From Gammaproteobacteria bacterium (GTDB lineage Bacteria; Pseudomonadota; Gammaproteobacteria; Pseudomonadales; Porticoccaceae): a DNA stretch of 5,549 nucleotides. Position numbers and translations under genes: made by a program. Positions within the stretch are counted from its first letter, which is position 1, and every line of letters starts with the position of its first letter. Shown one piece after another: positions 1-5,549 of the stretch. The stretch is from the NCBI GenBank assembly GCA_006227015.1, contig SBGI01000142.1, forward strand, positions 1 through 5,549, read 5' to 3'. The notes under the pieces were generated by a model, which made no database searches, was not told where the DNA came from, and saw only the letters and a program-made list of their open reading frames with translations.

Positions 1-1
1 C

Positions 2-217
2 AAGTGTGTTGACGATAAAGGAAAGACCAGCTTCAGCGACCGGCCATGTGAGAGCAGCAGTGCCGAAACGGTGATTGAACAGCGCTTCAGTAGTGAATCG
101 CCATCGTCAGCCAACAAGTCGGCGGACAAACGTTCAGGTCTGGGCCATTTTGTTGATAGGGCCGAGCAGATGTCAAAGAAGCCGGAGACGGGCAAAGGTG
201 GCAGCGTAAAGCCCTAG
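2..217 (+). CDS. DUF4124-like protein, C-terminal part (left end cut by the window)
   Basis: The frame is open from base 2 to a TAG at 215-217, giving 71 visible codons. It begins KCVDDKGKTSFSDRPC, which matches the core of DUF4124 domains (a K-x-V-D-x-x-G-x-x-x-[FY]-S-D-x-P pattern). Members are small, usually exported proteins with a signal peptide, the DUF4124 domain and a variable polar tail. The signal peptide and start must lie left of the window. The rest is a hydrophilic, Ser/Lys/Glu-rich tail with no motif I recognise, ending GKGGSVKP. Two cysteines in the domain (third and sixteenth visible residues) could form a disulphide if the protein is periplasmic; that is inference. The gene converges on csiV and overlaps it by 4 bp at the stop codons. 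No specific biochemical function is established for the family, so none is assigned. The short length of the preserved domain limits confidence. Confidence 0.75.
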   Translation, partial: KCVDDKGKTSFSDRPCESSSAETVIEQRFSSESPSSANKSADKRSGLGHFVDRAEQMSKKPETGKGGSVKP

Positions 218-220
218 GGC
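211..220. repeat. 10-bp perfect palindrome containing both convergent stop codons
   Basis: GCCCTAGGGC reads the same on both strands. Its central CTAG supplies the TAG stop of the rightward gene (215-217) and the TAG stop of csiV on the other strand (216-214). There is no loop and no following T-run on either strand, so it does not look like an intrinsic terminator. The palindrome itself is directly visible; any function is unproven. Confidence 0.6.
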
Positions 221-1170
221 GTGTTTCCCTCAGGATTCTCGTATCGGTTCACAAGCACCAGAACACCCAGATTGGGGTGATCCAGGTAGGTTAGTTCCCC
301 CAGTTGTAGACGTGTGGACTGGCTCAGCGCGACAAGATCAGTGATCGCAAACTGTGGCGTTTCATAAGCCCAGGCAGGTGCCTCGGTCTGACTGGTGGTT
401 CCTGGGTAGTCTGTACTTGATACCGGCAGTTCAGCGGTTTCCCGCCAGGGCTGTTCGGGCAGTGTAGGCCAGGCAGGTGTGACCAAGCTCTCGCCAGTGC
501 TCTGCTGGTCGCTGTTGGCCTGGTCAGGCTGTTGATAGGATGAGTCTGTTACTGCTGAGGTGGCCTGTGGTGGCCCAAAGCGGGTATGCCAGAGGTCGGC
601 CTGAACGTGAAGGTAACGGTTCAGCACCACACGCAGGCTGCCTTCCAGCTCGTGGTGTTCGCCATACCGTTCACCTCCGGCCAGTAGCACCCAGGGGCTG
701 TTGTCGATATCCAGTCCGGGTTGGCGCCATGCCCAGTGCAACAACACCCGATATCCCGGTGCTCTGCCCAGAGTGTAGTTTTCGGGGCCGAGTTCATAGC
801 CTTTTTTATCAAGCAGCACAAAGGGTGGCTCTTTGTATGCTGATGTTTCTTGCTCTGGTGTTTCCGACGGGACAGCGGTGTCGAGAACATTGTTTATGTC
901 CGCAGGAATATCTTCGGGAAGTTCTGTTGCGACCTCTGTTGTTTCCAGCAGGGGTACGGGAAGTCTACGCAGGTCTGAGCCTTCCAGGGTGATCCAGTCT
1001 TGCGGGTAACTTAGCTCGATGTCAGTACGGTGCTTTTCATCCCCGTAGAGATCCTGTTGCGTAAACACCAGTATCTCCACCTGATACCAGGGCTGAGTTT
1101 CTTCTGCCGAAGAGATTTCCGGTAGCCATAAAAACAGAAGGGCAAAAAGTGAGCGGAAGGGGAATTTCAT
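214..1170 (-). CDS. csiV: CsiV family periplasmic peptidoglycan-binding protein (DUF2803)
   Basis: The product has 318 residues. Residues 1-22 look like a Sec signal peptide: Lys/Arg near the start, a Leu/Phe-rich core, then S-S-A before Glu-23 as a likely signal peptidase I site. The mature protein opens with WYQVEILVF (28-36) and closes with a GELTYLDHP block followed by a hydrophobic strand and NRY (291-310). These are the two hallmark regions of CsiV/DUF2803. A middle conserved part (about 139-194) contains HWAWRQP and an amphipathic VVLNRYLHVQADLW strand. A polar linker rich in Gln, Ser, Thr and Pro (about 199-265) separates it from the C-terminal block. In Vibrio cholerae, CsiV binds peptidoglycan and supports PBP1A activity through LpoA; the same role here is inferred from family membership. 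The ATG at 1170-1168 overlaps the mfd stop and has AGGA 5 nt upstream, so the start is well supported and coupling to mfd is likely. Confidence 0.88.
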   Translation of the reverse strand: MKFPFRSLFALLFLWLPEISSAEETQPWYQVEILVFTQQDLYGDEKHRTDIELSYPQDWITLEGSDLRRLPVPLLETTEVATELPEDIPADINNVLDTAVPSETPEQETSAYKEPPFVLLDKKGYELGPENYTLGRAPGYRVLLHWAWRQPGLDIDNSPWVLLAGGERYGEHHELEGSLRVVLNRYLHVQADLWHTRFGPPQATSAVTDSSYQQPDQANSDQQSTGESLVTPAWPTLPEQPWRETAELPVSSTDYPGTTSQTEAPAWAYETPQFAITDLVALSQSTRLQLGELTYLDHPNLGVLVLVNRYENPEGNTP

Positions 1171-4100
1171 TGACGTCCTGTTTCCTTTGGCGTGAGTCTT
1201 TCCAGGAGTGCCTGTATCTGAACAAGTCTCTGCTCGATAGTGCTTGTCGGTATTGCAAATTTCAGTGTAGAGGCCCCCTGCAGAGTAAAGATATTGGGCT
1301 CTTTCTGCACCATTTGTACAATCGTCAGTGGTTCCACCACGGTATCACTGCCAAACTCGACTCGTCCACCGGTTGGGCCGGATTCTACCTTACAGATCCC
1401 CAACTGGCGTGCGGCAAGTTTCAGGGCTGTGACTCTGAACAGGTTTTTCAGGTGCTCGGGCAATAAGCCAAAGCGGTCAATCATCTCCACCTGCAGTTCT
1501 TTCAACTCCTCATCAGACTGCGCATTGGCAATGCGCTTGTACATGATCAGTCGCATGTGGACATCGGGAAGGTAGTCTTCCGGGATTAACGCAGGGATAT
1601 TGAGGTTGATTTCAATTTCCTCGGCAAGGGGGATATCGAATTCAATGGATTTGCCCTTGCGGATGGCATCCACGGCACGGTCAAGCAGCTCCATGTAGAG
1701 GGTAAAACCGATGGATTGGATATGGCCACTCTGATCCTCCCCCAGCAACTCCCCGGCACCGCGAATTTCCAGGTCGTGGGTTGCCAGCGTAAAGCCGGAG
1801 CCCAGGTGGTCAGCTGCACTGATGGCTTCCAGCCTTTTGACCGCATCATCGGTCATGGTTTTGGGTTCCGGGGTCAACAGGTAGGCATAGGCCTGGTGGT
1901 GAGAACGGCCCACGCGGCCGCGCAGTTGATGCAGCTGCGCCAGCCCCAGTTTATCGGCGCGGTCGATCAGAATGGTGTTGGCACTGGGAATGTCGATGCC
2001 GGTTTCAATAATTGTGGTGCACACCAGCACGTTGAAACGCTGGTGGTAAAAGTCAGACATGACTTTTTCCAGCTCCCGCTCGCGCATCTGGCCGTGAGCA
2101 ATTTCAAGGCGTGCTTCGGGGATCAGCTCCTGTAACTCACGCGCTGTTTTGGCGATGGTCTTGACTTCGTTGTGAAGAAAGTAGACCTGGCCACCGCGCA
2201 GAATTTCCCGCAGTACCGCTTCGCGAATCACCCGCGGGTCGCTCTGGCGGATAAAGGATTTGACTGACAACCGACGTGCCGGAGGTGTGGCGATGATGGA
2301 CAGGTCGCGAATGCCGGACATGGACAAATTCAGAGTCCGGGGGATGGGTGTAGCCGTCAGGGTGAGTATGTCCACTTCGGCACGTAGCGCTTTAATCTTT
2401 TCTTTTTGTCTTACCCCGAAGCGGTGTTCCTCATCGATGATCAGAAGACCGAGGTTTTGGTAGTTGACCTTGGCATGCAGTAGTTTATGAGTGCCGATCA
2501 GAATATCCACCTTGCCTTCGGCGGCACGATCGAGCACCTGCTTCTGTTCTTTTTCCGTGCGGAAGCGGGATAGTTCTTCAATGGTCACTGGCCAATTGGC
2601 AAAGCGGTCGCGAAAATTGTCCAGGTGCTGGTGTGCCAGCAGGGTAGTGGGAACGAGCATCACCACCTGTTTTCCGCTGGAGACAGCGATAAAAGCGGCA
2701 CGCATTGCCACCTCGGTTTTGCCAAACCCCACGTCGCCGCACACCAGCCGGTCCATGGGCTGCTCTGCCAGCATATCTTTCTTGACAGCTTCGATGGTTT
2801 CCAGCTGATCCGGGGTTTCCTCAAAGGGAAAATCAGCACTGAAAGCCCTGTAGTCTGCTTCCGGGTCAAGGCAGGCAAACCCTTTACGAGCTGCCCGGGT
2901 GGCGTAGATGTCCAGTAATTCCGTGGCGGTGTCGCGTATCTGTTTCAGTGCCTTGTTTTTGGCTTTCTGCCATTGCTCACTACCGAGCCTGTGCAGTGGG
3001 GCAAGTTCTTCTTCCGAGCCGCTGTAGCGGCTGATCATGTGCAGGGACGATACCGGTACGTAGAGTTTGGCTTCATCCGCATATTGCAGCGTCAGGAACT
3101 CCTGCGTCTCACCGGCGGCATCAATGGTCTGCAGTCCCAGGTATCGACCGACACCATGATCCATATGTACCACAGGCGCACCGACCCGAAGTTCTGTAAG
3201 GTTTTTTATGACCTGGTCGGCATCTTCCCGTTGTTTGCTGCGGCGCCGACGCTGCATTACTTGCTGGCCGAATAATTCTGTTTCGGAGATAACTGCCAGT
3301 GGAGGTTTTTCCAGGCTGAAACCTCTGGTGAGTGGGAAGGTGGTGATACCGAGTGGCTCGGTGCCCGACACGAAGGTCTGCCAGTCGCTGATGCTGGCGG
3401 GCTTTACCCGGGCCTGTAGTAATAGCTCCAGCAGGCTTTCCCGACGGCCCGCGGATTCGGCACAAATCAGCACCCGTTGTGAGGTGCTTTCCAGAAAGTT
3501 AGAGAGCTTTTTTAAGGGATTTTCAGCTTTGGCGTCCACGCTGATATCGGGCAGCGGGCACAGCGCCAGCGACAAGTTTGACTGGTCGGTTTTTTCGTCG
3601 CCCTTCAGGACAGTTCGTGGGTAGGCTTTCAGCGAGGCAAATAATTCTTCAACCGGGATAAAGACGTCCTTCGGCGGCAGCAGCGGGCGGCAAGGGTCGA
3701 CGTTGTATTCCTGGTAGCGCTGGCTGGCATCATGCCAGAATTTATCTGCAGCCTGTTCTACGCCGCCGGCGGTAAAGAGCTGACAGTTGTCAGGCAGGTA
3801 GGAAAACAGACTGACGCATTGGTCAAAAAACAGGGGAAGAAAATATTCGACCCCCTGGGAGGGAATGCCTTCGCTGACATCGCGAAATACCGGGCAGCGG
3901 CGCTCATCCACATCAAACTGCGATAGCCAGTTGTCCTGAAAGCGTTTGATTGACACCTTGTCCAGCGGCACTTCACGGGCCGGCAGCAGGCAGATGGTGT
4001 CTGTCTGCTCCAGTGTGCGCTGTGTTTCCGGATGAAACGTACGCAGTGTTTCAATTTCGTCATCAAACAAGTCAATGCGAAATGGGAGGTTGGCTCCCAT

Positions 4101-4622
4101 GGGAAAAATATCGATCAGGGCGCCACGGACTGCAAACTCCCCATGTTCCACGACCGTATCCACGCAATGGTAGCCGGCGGCCTCCAACTGGCCCCGCAGC
4201 TTATCCAGATTGACGTGGTCTCCCGTGCAATAGTCAAAGGCACGCTGGCCCACAAACTCCCGTGGTGGCAGACGGTGCATCAACGTGCTGACCGGAACGA
4301 CCACGACACCTGTGGTGGCCTGTGGTAACCGGAACAGGGTGCGTAGACGTTCGGAAATAATGTCCTGGTGAGGGGAGAACAGGTCGTAAGGCAGAGTTTC
4401 CCAGTCGGGAAAATGAAAAACCGGATAGCTGTCGTCTAGAAAAAAGCGGAGTTCTGTTTCCAGCTCCATCGCGGCGCGGGCCGAGTCGGTAATCACCATG
4501 GTTAGCCCCAGGTGTTGCTGGCTGGCCTCTGCGATAGTGAGAGCGGCACCGGCGCCGTAGACACCCTGCCAAAGGCGTTTGTCGCCCGGGGCATTGAGTG
4601 GCGGAAGTGACAGTATCGACAT
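1167..4622 (-). CDS. mfd: Mfd, transcription-repair coupling factor
   Basis: This is a cytoplasmic ATP-dependent DNA translocase. It removes RNA polymerase stalled at lesions and recruits UvrA for transcription-coupled excision repair. From the ATG at 4622 the product has 1151 residues, close to E. coli Mfd (1148). Residues 1 to about 330 form the UvrB-like module. GVYGAGAAL (20-28) occupies the place of UvrB's Walker A, with Ala where the Lys should be, as expected for this non-ATPase module. [10 protein letters not shown] (73-82) and [13 protein letters not shown] (179-191) follow; the latter has the Arg and Phe that match the E. coli UvrA contacts R181/F185. The RNA polymerase-interacting domain is about 474-535. 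The RecG-like motor has Walker [10 protein letters not shown] (629-637), DEEH (730-733), TATPIPRTL (756-764) and QLRGRVGRS (899-907), followed by the TRG region (about 933-966). The C-terminal autoinhibitory domain (about 1005-1130) is present. The frame also extends upstream to a GTG at 4718, but those 32 residues are atypical; MSILSLPPL matches pseudomonad Mfd starts as I recall them. All key motifs look intact. Confidence 0.98.
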   Translation of the reverse strand: MSILSLPPLNAPGDKRLWQGVYGAGAALTIAEASQQHLGLTMVITDSARAAMELETELRFFLDDSYPVFHFPDWETLPYDLFSPHQDIISERLRTLFRLPQATTGVVVVPVSTLMHRLPPREFVGQRAFDYCTGDHVNLDKLRGQLEAAGYHCVDTVVEHGEFAVRGALIDIFPMGANLPFRIDLFDDEIETLRTFHPETQRTLEQTDTICLLPAREVPLDKVSIKRFQDNWLSQFDVDERRCPVFRDVSEGIPSQGVEYFLPLFFDQCVSLFSYLPDNCQLFTAGGVEQAADKFWHDASQRYQEYNVDPCRPLLPPKDVFIPVEELFASLKAYPRTVLKGDEKTDQSNLSLALCPLPDISVDAKAENPLKKLSNFLESTSQRVLICAESAGRRESLLELLLQARVKPASISDWQTFVSGTEPLGITTFPLTRGFSLEKPPLAVISETELFGQQVMQRRRRSKQREDADQVIKNLTELRVGAPVVHMDHGVGRYLGLQTIDAAGETQEFLTLQYADEAKLYVPVSSLHMISRYSGSEEELAPLHRLGSEQWQKAKNKALKQIRDTATELLDIYATRAARKGFACLDPEADYRAFSADFPFEETPDQLETIEAVKKDMLAEQPMDRLVCGDVGFGKTEVAMRAAFIAVSSGKQVVMLVPTTLLAHQHLDNFRDRFANWPVTIEELSRFRTEKEQKQVLDRAAEGKVDILIGTHKLLHAKVNYQNLGLLIIDEEHRFGVRQKEKIKALRAEVDILTLTATPIPRTLNLSMSGIRDLSIIATPPARRLSVKSFIRQSDPRVIREAVLREILRGGQVYFLHNEVKTIAKTARELQELIPEARLEIAHGQMRERELEKVMSDFYHQRFNVLVCTTIIETGIDIPSANTILIDRADKLGLAQLHQLRGRVGRSHHQAYAYLLTPEPKTMTDDAVKRLEAISAADHLGSGFTLATHDLEIRGAGELLGEDQSGHIQSIGFTLYMELLDRAVDAIRKGKSIEFDIPLAEEIEINLNIPALIPEDYLPDVHMRLIMYKRIANAQSDEELKELQVEMIDRFGLLPEHLKNLFRVTALKLAARQLGICKVESGPTGGRVEFGSDTVVEPLTIVQMVQKEPNIFTLQGASTLKFAIPTSTIEQRLVQIQALLERLTPKETGRQ
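1176..1179 (-). promoter_or_regulatory. Shine-Dalgarno site for csiV inside the end of mfd
   Basis: On the minus strand, AGGA lies 5 nt before the csiV ATG, with a second AAAGGA a few bases further upstream (1183-1188). Both sit inside the last codons of mfd. With the ATGA stop/start overlap, this favours translation of csiV by ribosomes finishing mfd, or by local re-initiation. Confidence 0.6.
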
Positions 4623-4627
4623 GCTGG

Positions 4628-4639
4628 AAAAGTACTTTT
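4628..4639. repeat. 12-bp perfect palindrome immediately upstream of mfd
   Basis: AAAAGTACTTTT is a perfect inverted repeat ending 5 nt before the mfd ATG, where a Shine-Dalgarno sequence would normally sit. It could be a small operator or chance: one such 12-mer is expected about every 4 kb in random sequence. I know of no regulator whose site this clearly matches. Confidence 0.4.
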
Positions 4640-4663
4640 GTGGTCGGGGAAACGAGGTGTGGT

Positions 4664-4669
4664 ATTTTA
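4664..4669 (-). promoter_or_regulatory. Possible -10 element for the mfd-csiV operon
   Basis: On the minus strand, TAAAAT differs from TATAAT at one position and lies about 42 nt before the mfd ATG, so a leader of roughly 35 nt would result. No convincing -35 hexamer is found at 16-18 nt spacing, so this is only a candidate. The same bases read on the plus strand give TATTTT (4663-4668), a weak -10 for the divergent lipoprotein gene. Transcription in both directions from overlapping elements is therefore possible. Confidence 0.25.
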
Positions 4670-4711
4670 GCGAGGCCGTTTGGAGATTGATATGTATACG
4701 TGGGATTTGTT

Positions 4712-5389
4712 GTGACACTCGCGCGCAGAGTCATATTGTGCTGGATTTGCCTGTTGCTCGTGGCTTGCGGGAATTCCCCCTTCAAGGTTAAGAACCTGGC
4801 TAAAACCGATATTGATATGGTGTCCGACGCCCATTATCGGGAAGTGGAATCACTGTTAAGGAAATTGACGGTGAAGCTCTACAAACGCAATCCGAGAGAA
4901 CTGCACAAGGGCCGCGACCCGAGTATCGAACAGCGCGTATCACAGATTTTCGATACACCGGGCAAATTGCAGTTCAGTGAATTGCCAGTGACCGGGATCA
5001 AGGCCATCGAGCTATCCGTCGATCCGGCCTATAGCGGCGATCGTGTGTTTGCGCTTGTGGTTGGTTTAACGGATATGATCAGGGAATCCTATGGTTATCA
5101 AACCGATTTCTACCTGCTTTCCGAGCTTGACCCGCAAAAGCTTTACCACAGTGCCCGCAACATAGAGATTGCGTTGTGGCGAATTGCCCGCAGTCACGAT
5201 GCAAACAACAACCCCCTGATTCTCACCAACAGCTGGCGCGGCGAGCGGCGTAACCTCAGTTACGAAAGACTATTCGGCAAGTTGATTGCGCTGCAGGATA
5301 TGATTGCTACCATCATGGCAGAGAAAAATCAGCGGGTTATCAAGGCGGTGGCCCAGAATGTCGCAACCATGGCTTTTATTCCGCTCTAA
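4712..5389 (+). CDS. Uncharacterised lipoprotein divergent from mfd
   Basis: I do not recognise a named family. With the GTG at 4712 the product has 225 residues. It opens with a basic n-region (MTLARR), a hydrophobic stretch VILCWICLLL and the lipobox LVAC, with the acceptor Cys at residue 19 (codon 4766-4768). The next residue is Gly, not Asp, so sorting to the outer membrane is expected. The mature part is soluble, alpha-helical in character and rich in Arg/Lys/Glu. It has an early amphipathic stretch DAHYREVESLLRKL, a probable beta strand RVFALVVGLTDM, a patch YGYQTDFYLLSELD, and a C-terminal helix ending VATMAFIPL. It has no enzyme motif that I can see. The in-frame stop at 4688-4690 limits the start to GTG 4700 (229 residues) or GTG 4712. 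I chose 4712 because GGGA lies 6 nt upstream, whereas GGAG lies 14 nt before 4700. Both starts retain the lipobox. Codon use and composition resemble the neighbours, so there is no sign of recent transfer. Confidence 0.85.
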   Translation: MTLARRVILCWICLLLVACGNSPFKVKNLAKTDIDMVSDAHYREVESLLRKLTVKLYKRNPRELHKGRDPSIEQRVSQIFDTPGKLQFSELPVTGIKAIELSVDPAYSGDRVFALVVGLTDMIRESYGYQTDFYLLSELDPQKLYHSARNIEIALWRIARSHDANNNPLILTNSWRGERRNLSYERLFGKLIALQDMIATIMAEKNQRVIKAVAQNVATMAFIPL

Positions 5390-5392
5390 CTT

Positions 5393-5422
5393 AGGCCGCC
5401 GCAGACAGGTAAAAACCGGCTT
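5393..5422 (+). terminator. Weak terminator-like hairpin after the lipoprotein gene
   Basis: Four bases after the lipoprotein stop, AGGCCG (5393-5398) can pair with CGGCTT (5417-5422), including one G-U pair. The loop is 18 nt, and a short T-run continues through 5424. The stem is short and the loop large, so intrinsic termination would be inefficient at best. Confidence 0.25.
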
Positions 5423-5478
5423 TTCTGACCCAAATCAATCATAGATGAACTGATGTACCAGATATTCACCAGTCTTAG

Positions 5479-5507
5479 TTGCTCTGAAAACACTGAATAC
5501 CGATAAT
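5479..5507 (+). promoter_or_regulatory. Candidate sigma70 promoter for a gene right of the window
   Basis: TTGCTC (5479-5484) and GATAAT (5502-5507) are separated by 17 bp. The -10 matches five of six consensus bases and the -35 three of six. The bases after the -10 are AGCGCCCC, a GC-rich discriminator of the kind found at growth-rate- or ppGpp-sensitive promoters. The gene served is not in the window. In Pseudomonas a GAPDH gene lies next to mfd, so a similar target is conceivable here, but that is a guess. Confidence 0.35.
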
Positions 5508-5549
5508 AGCGCCCCTCGACGGACTGTGCTCCGCAAAGCTCCTTGAATC

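Larger units (their letters stand above)
5390..5549. other. Intergenic region at the right edge, no gene seen
   Basis: These 160 bp have stop codons in most frames and no coding stretch of convincing length. On the minus strand one frame stays open for about 37 codons from the edge to a stop near 5436, but it shows no recognisable protein and is not called. The region holds the weak hairpin and the candidate rightward promoter listed separately, so it probably serves as the 3' end of the lipoprotein transcript and the 5' control region of a gene beyond the window. Confidence 0.6.

Noticed and set aside
20..221. Possible degenerate Walker A or loss of ATPase function in Mfd
   Set aside because: The Ala-substituted Walker-like site is in the UvrB-like module of Mfd, which normally lacks ATP binding. 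The true motor motifs further along are intact, so this is normal for the family. Its coordinates on DNA are near 4540-4565, minus strand.
540..992. 150-codon open frame on the plus strand
   Set aside because: It lies entirely antisense to csiV, whose protein motifs are clear. Its translation is Arg/Cys/Pro-rich with no recognisable domain, typical of a shadow frame.
1716..2135. 139-codon open frame on the plus strand inside mfd
   Set aside because: It is antisense to the strongly conserved helicase region of mfd, including the Q-L-R-G-R-V-G-R motif. No independent ribosome site or domain supports it.
4623..4718. 32-residue N-terminal extension of Mfd from a GTG at 4718
   Set aside because: It has no ribosome site, does not resemble Mfd N-termini, and would overlap the start of the divergent lipoprotein gene. 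Total length with the ATG at 4622 already fits the family.
5520..5542. Small hairpin CGGA/TCCG and two GCTCC copies 10 bp apart
   Set aside because: The stem is only four base pairs and the repeats only five bases, both expected by chance in GC-rich sequence. I see no tRNA or attachment-site pattern.
5436..5548. About 37-codon open stretch on the minus strand at the right edge
   Set aside because: It is short, has no recognisable protein similarity, and overlaps a plausible promoter on the plus strand. It could be the end of a gene only if sequence beyond the edge supports it.
1..5549. Mobile element, CRISPR array, toxin-antitoxin pair or defence system
   Set aside because: No transposase, integrase, regularly spaced repeats, or paired small genes are visible. 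All long frames are explained by core genes or their shadows.

Overview
The window looks like ordinary core chromosome of a gammaproteobacterium. The evidence is a full-length Mfd that closely resembles the Pseudomonas/E. coli type, a CsiV-family (DUF2803) gene directly after it, and the tail of a DUF4124-type protein. Base composition is moderate to GC-rich. A marine Cellvibrionales- or Pseudomonas-like bacterium would fit, but genus cannot be fixed from this sequence alone. I see no mobile element, CRISPR array, tRNA, rRNA or phage gene.

Layout. Positions 2-217 (+) hold the C-terminal part of a DUF4124-like protein that enters from the left edge. It meets csiV (214-1170, -) tail to tail, and the two genes share one CTAG as their stop codons. 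csiV lies directly downstream of mfd (1167-4622, -). The mfd stop and csiV start overlap as ATGA, so the two form a tight, probably translationally coupled operon. An approximately 90-bp divergent control region (4623-4711) separates mfd from an uncharacterised lipoprotein gene (4712-5389, +). The last 160 bp (5390-5549) contain no gene. They hold a weak terminator-like hairpin and a plausible sigma70 promoter pointing right, towards a gene beyond the window.

How the genes work together. Mfd removes RNA polymerase stalled at DNA damage and recruits UvrA to start transcription-coupled repair. CsiV is a periplasmic peptidoglycan-binding protein tied to PBP1A/LpoA cell-wall synthesis in Vibrio. 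Their tight linkage suggests shared expression, not a shared pathway. The lipoprotein is probably anchored in the outer membrane, and its role is unknown.

I found no convincing new biological system. The points most worth a second look are the unnamed lipoprotein, the overlapping gene junctions, the mfd start that lacks a Shine-Dalgarno sequence but has a 12-bp palindrome there, and the promoter at the right edge.
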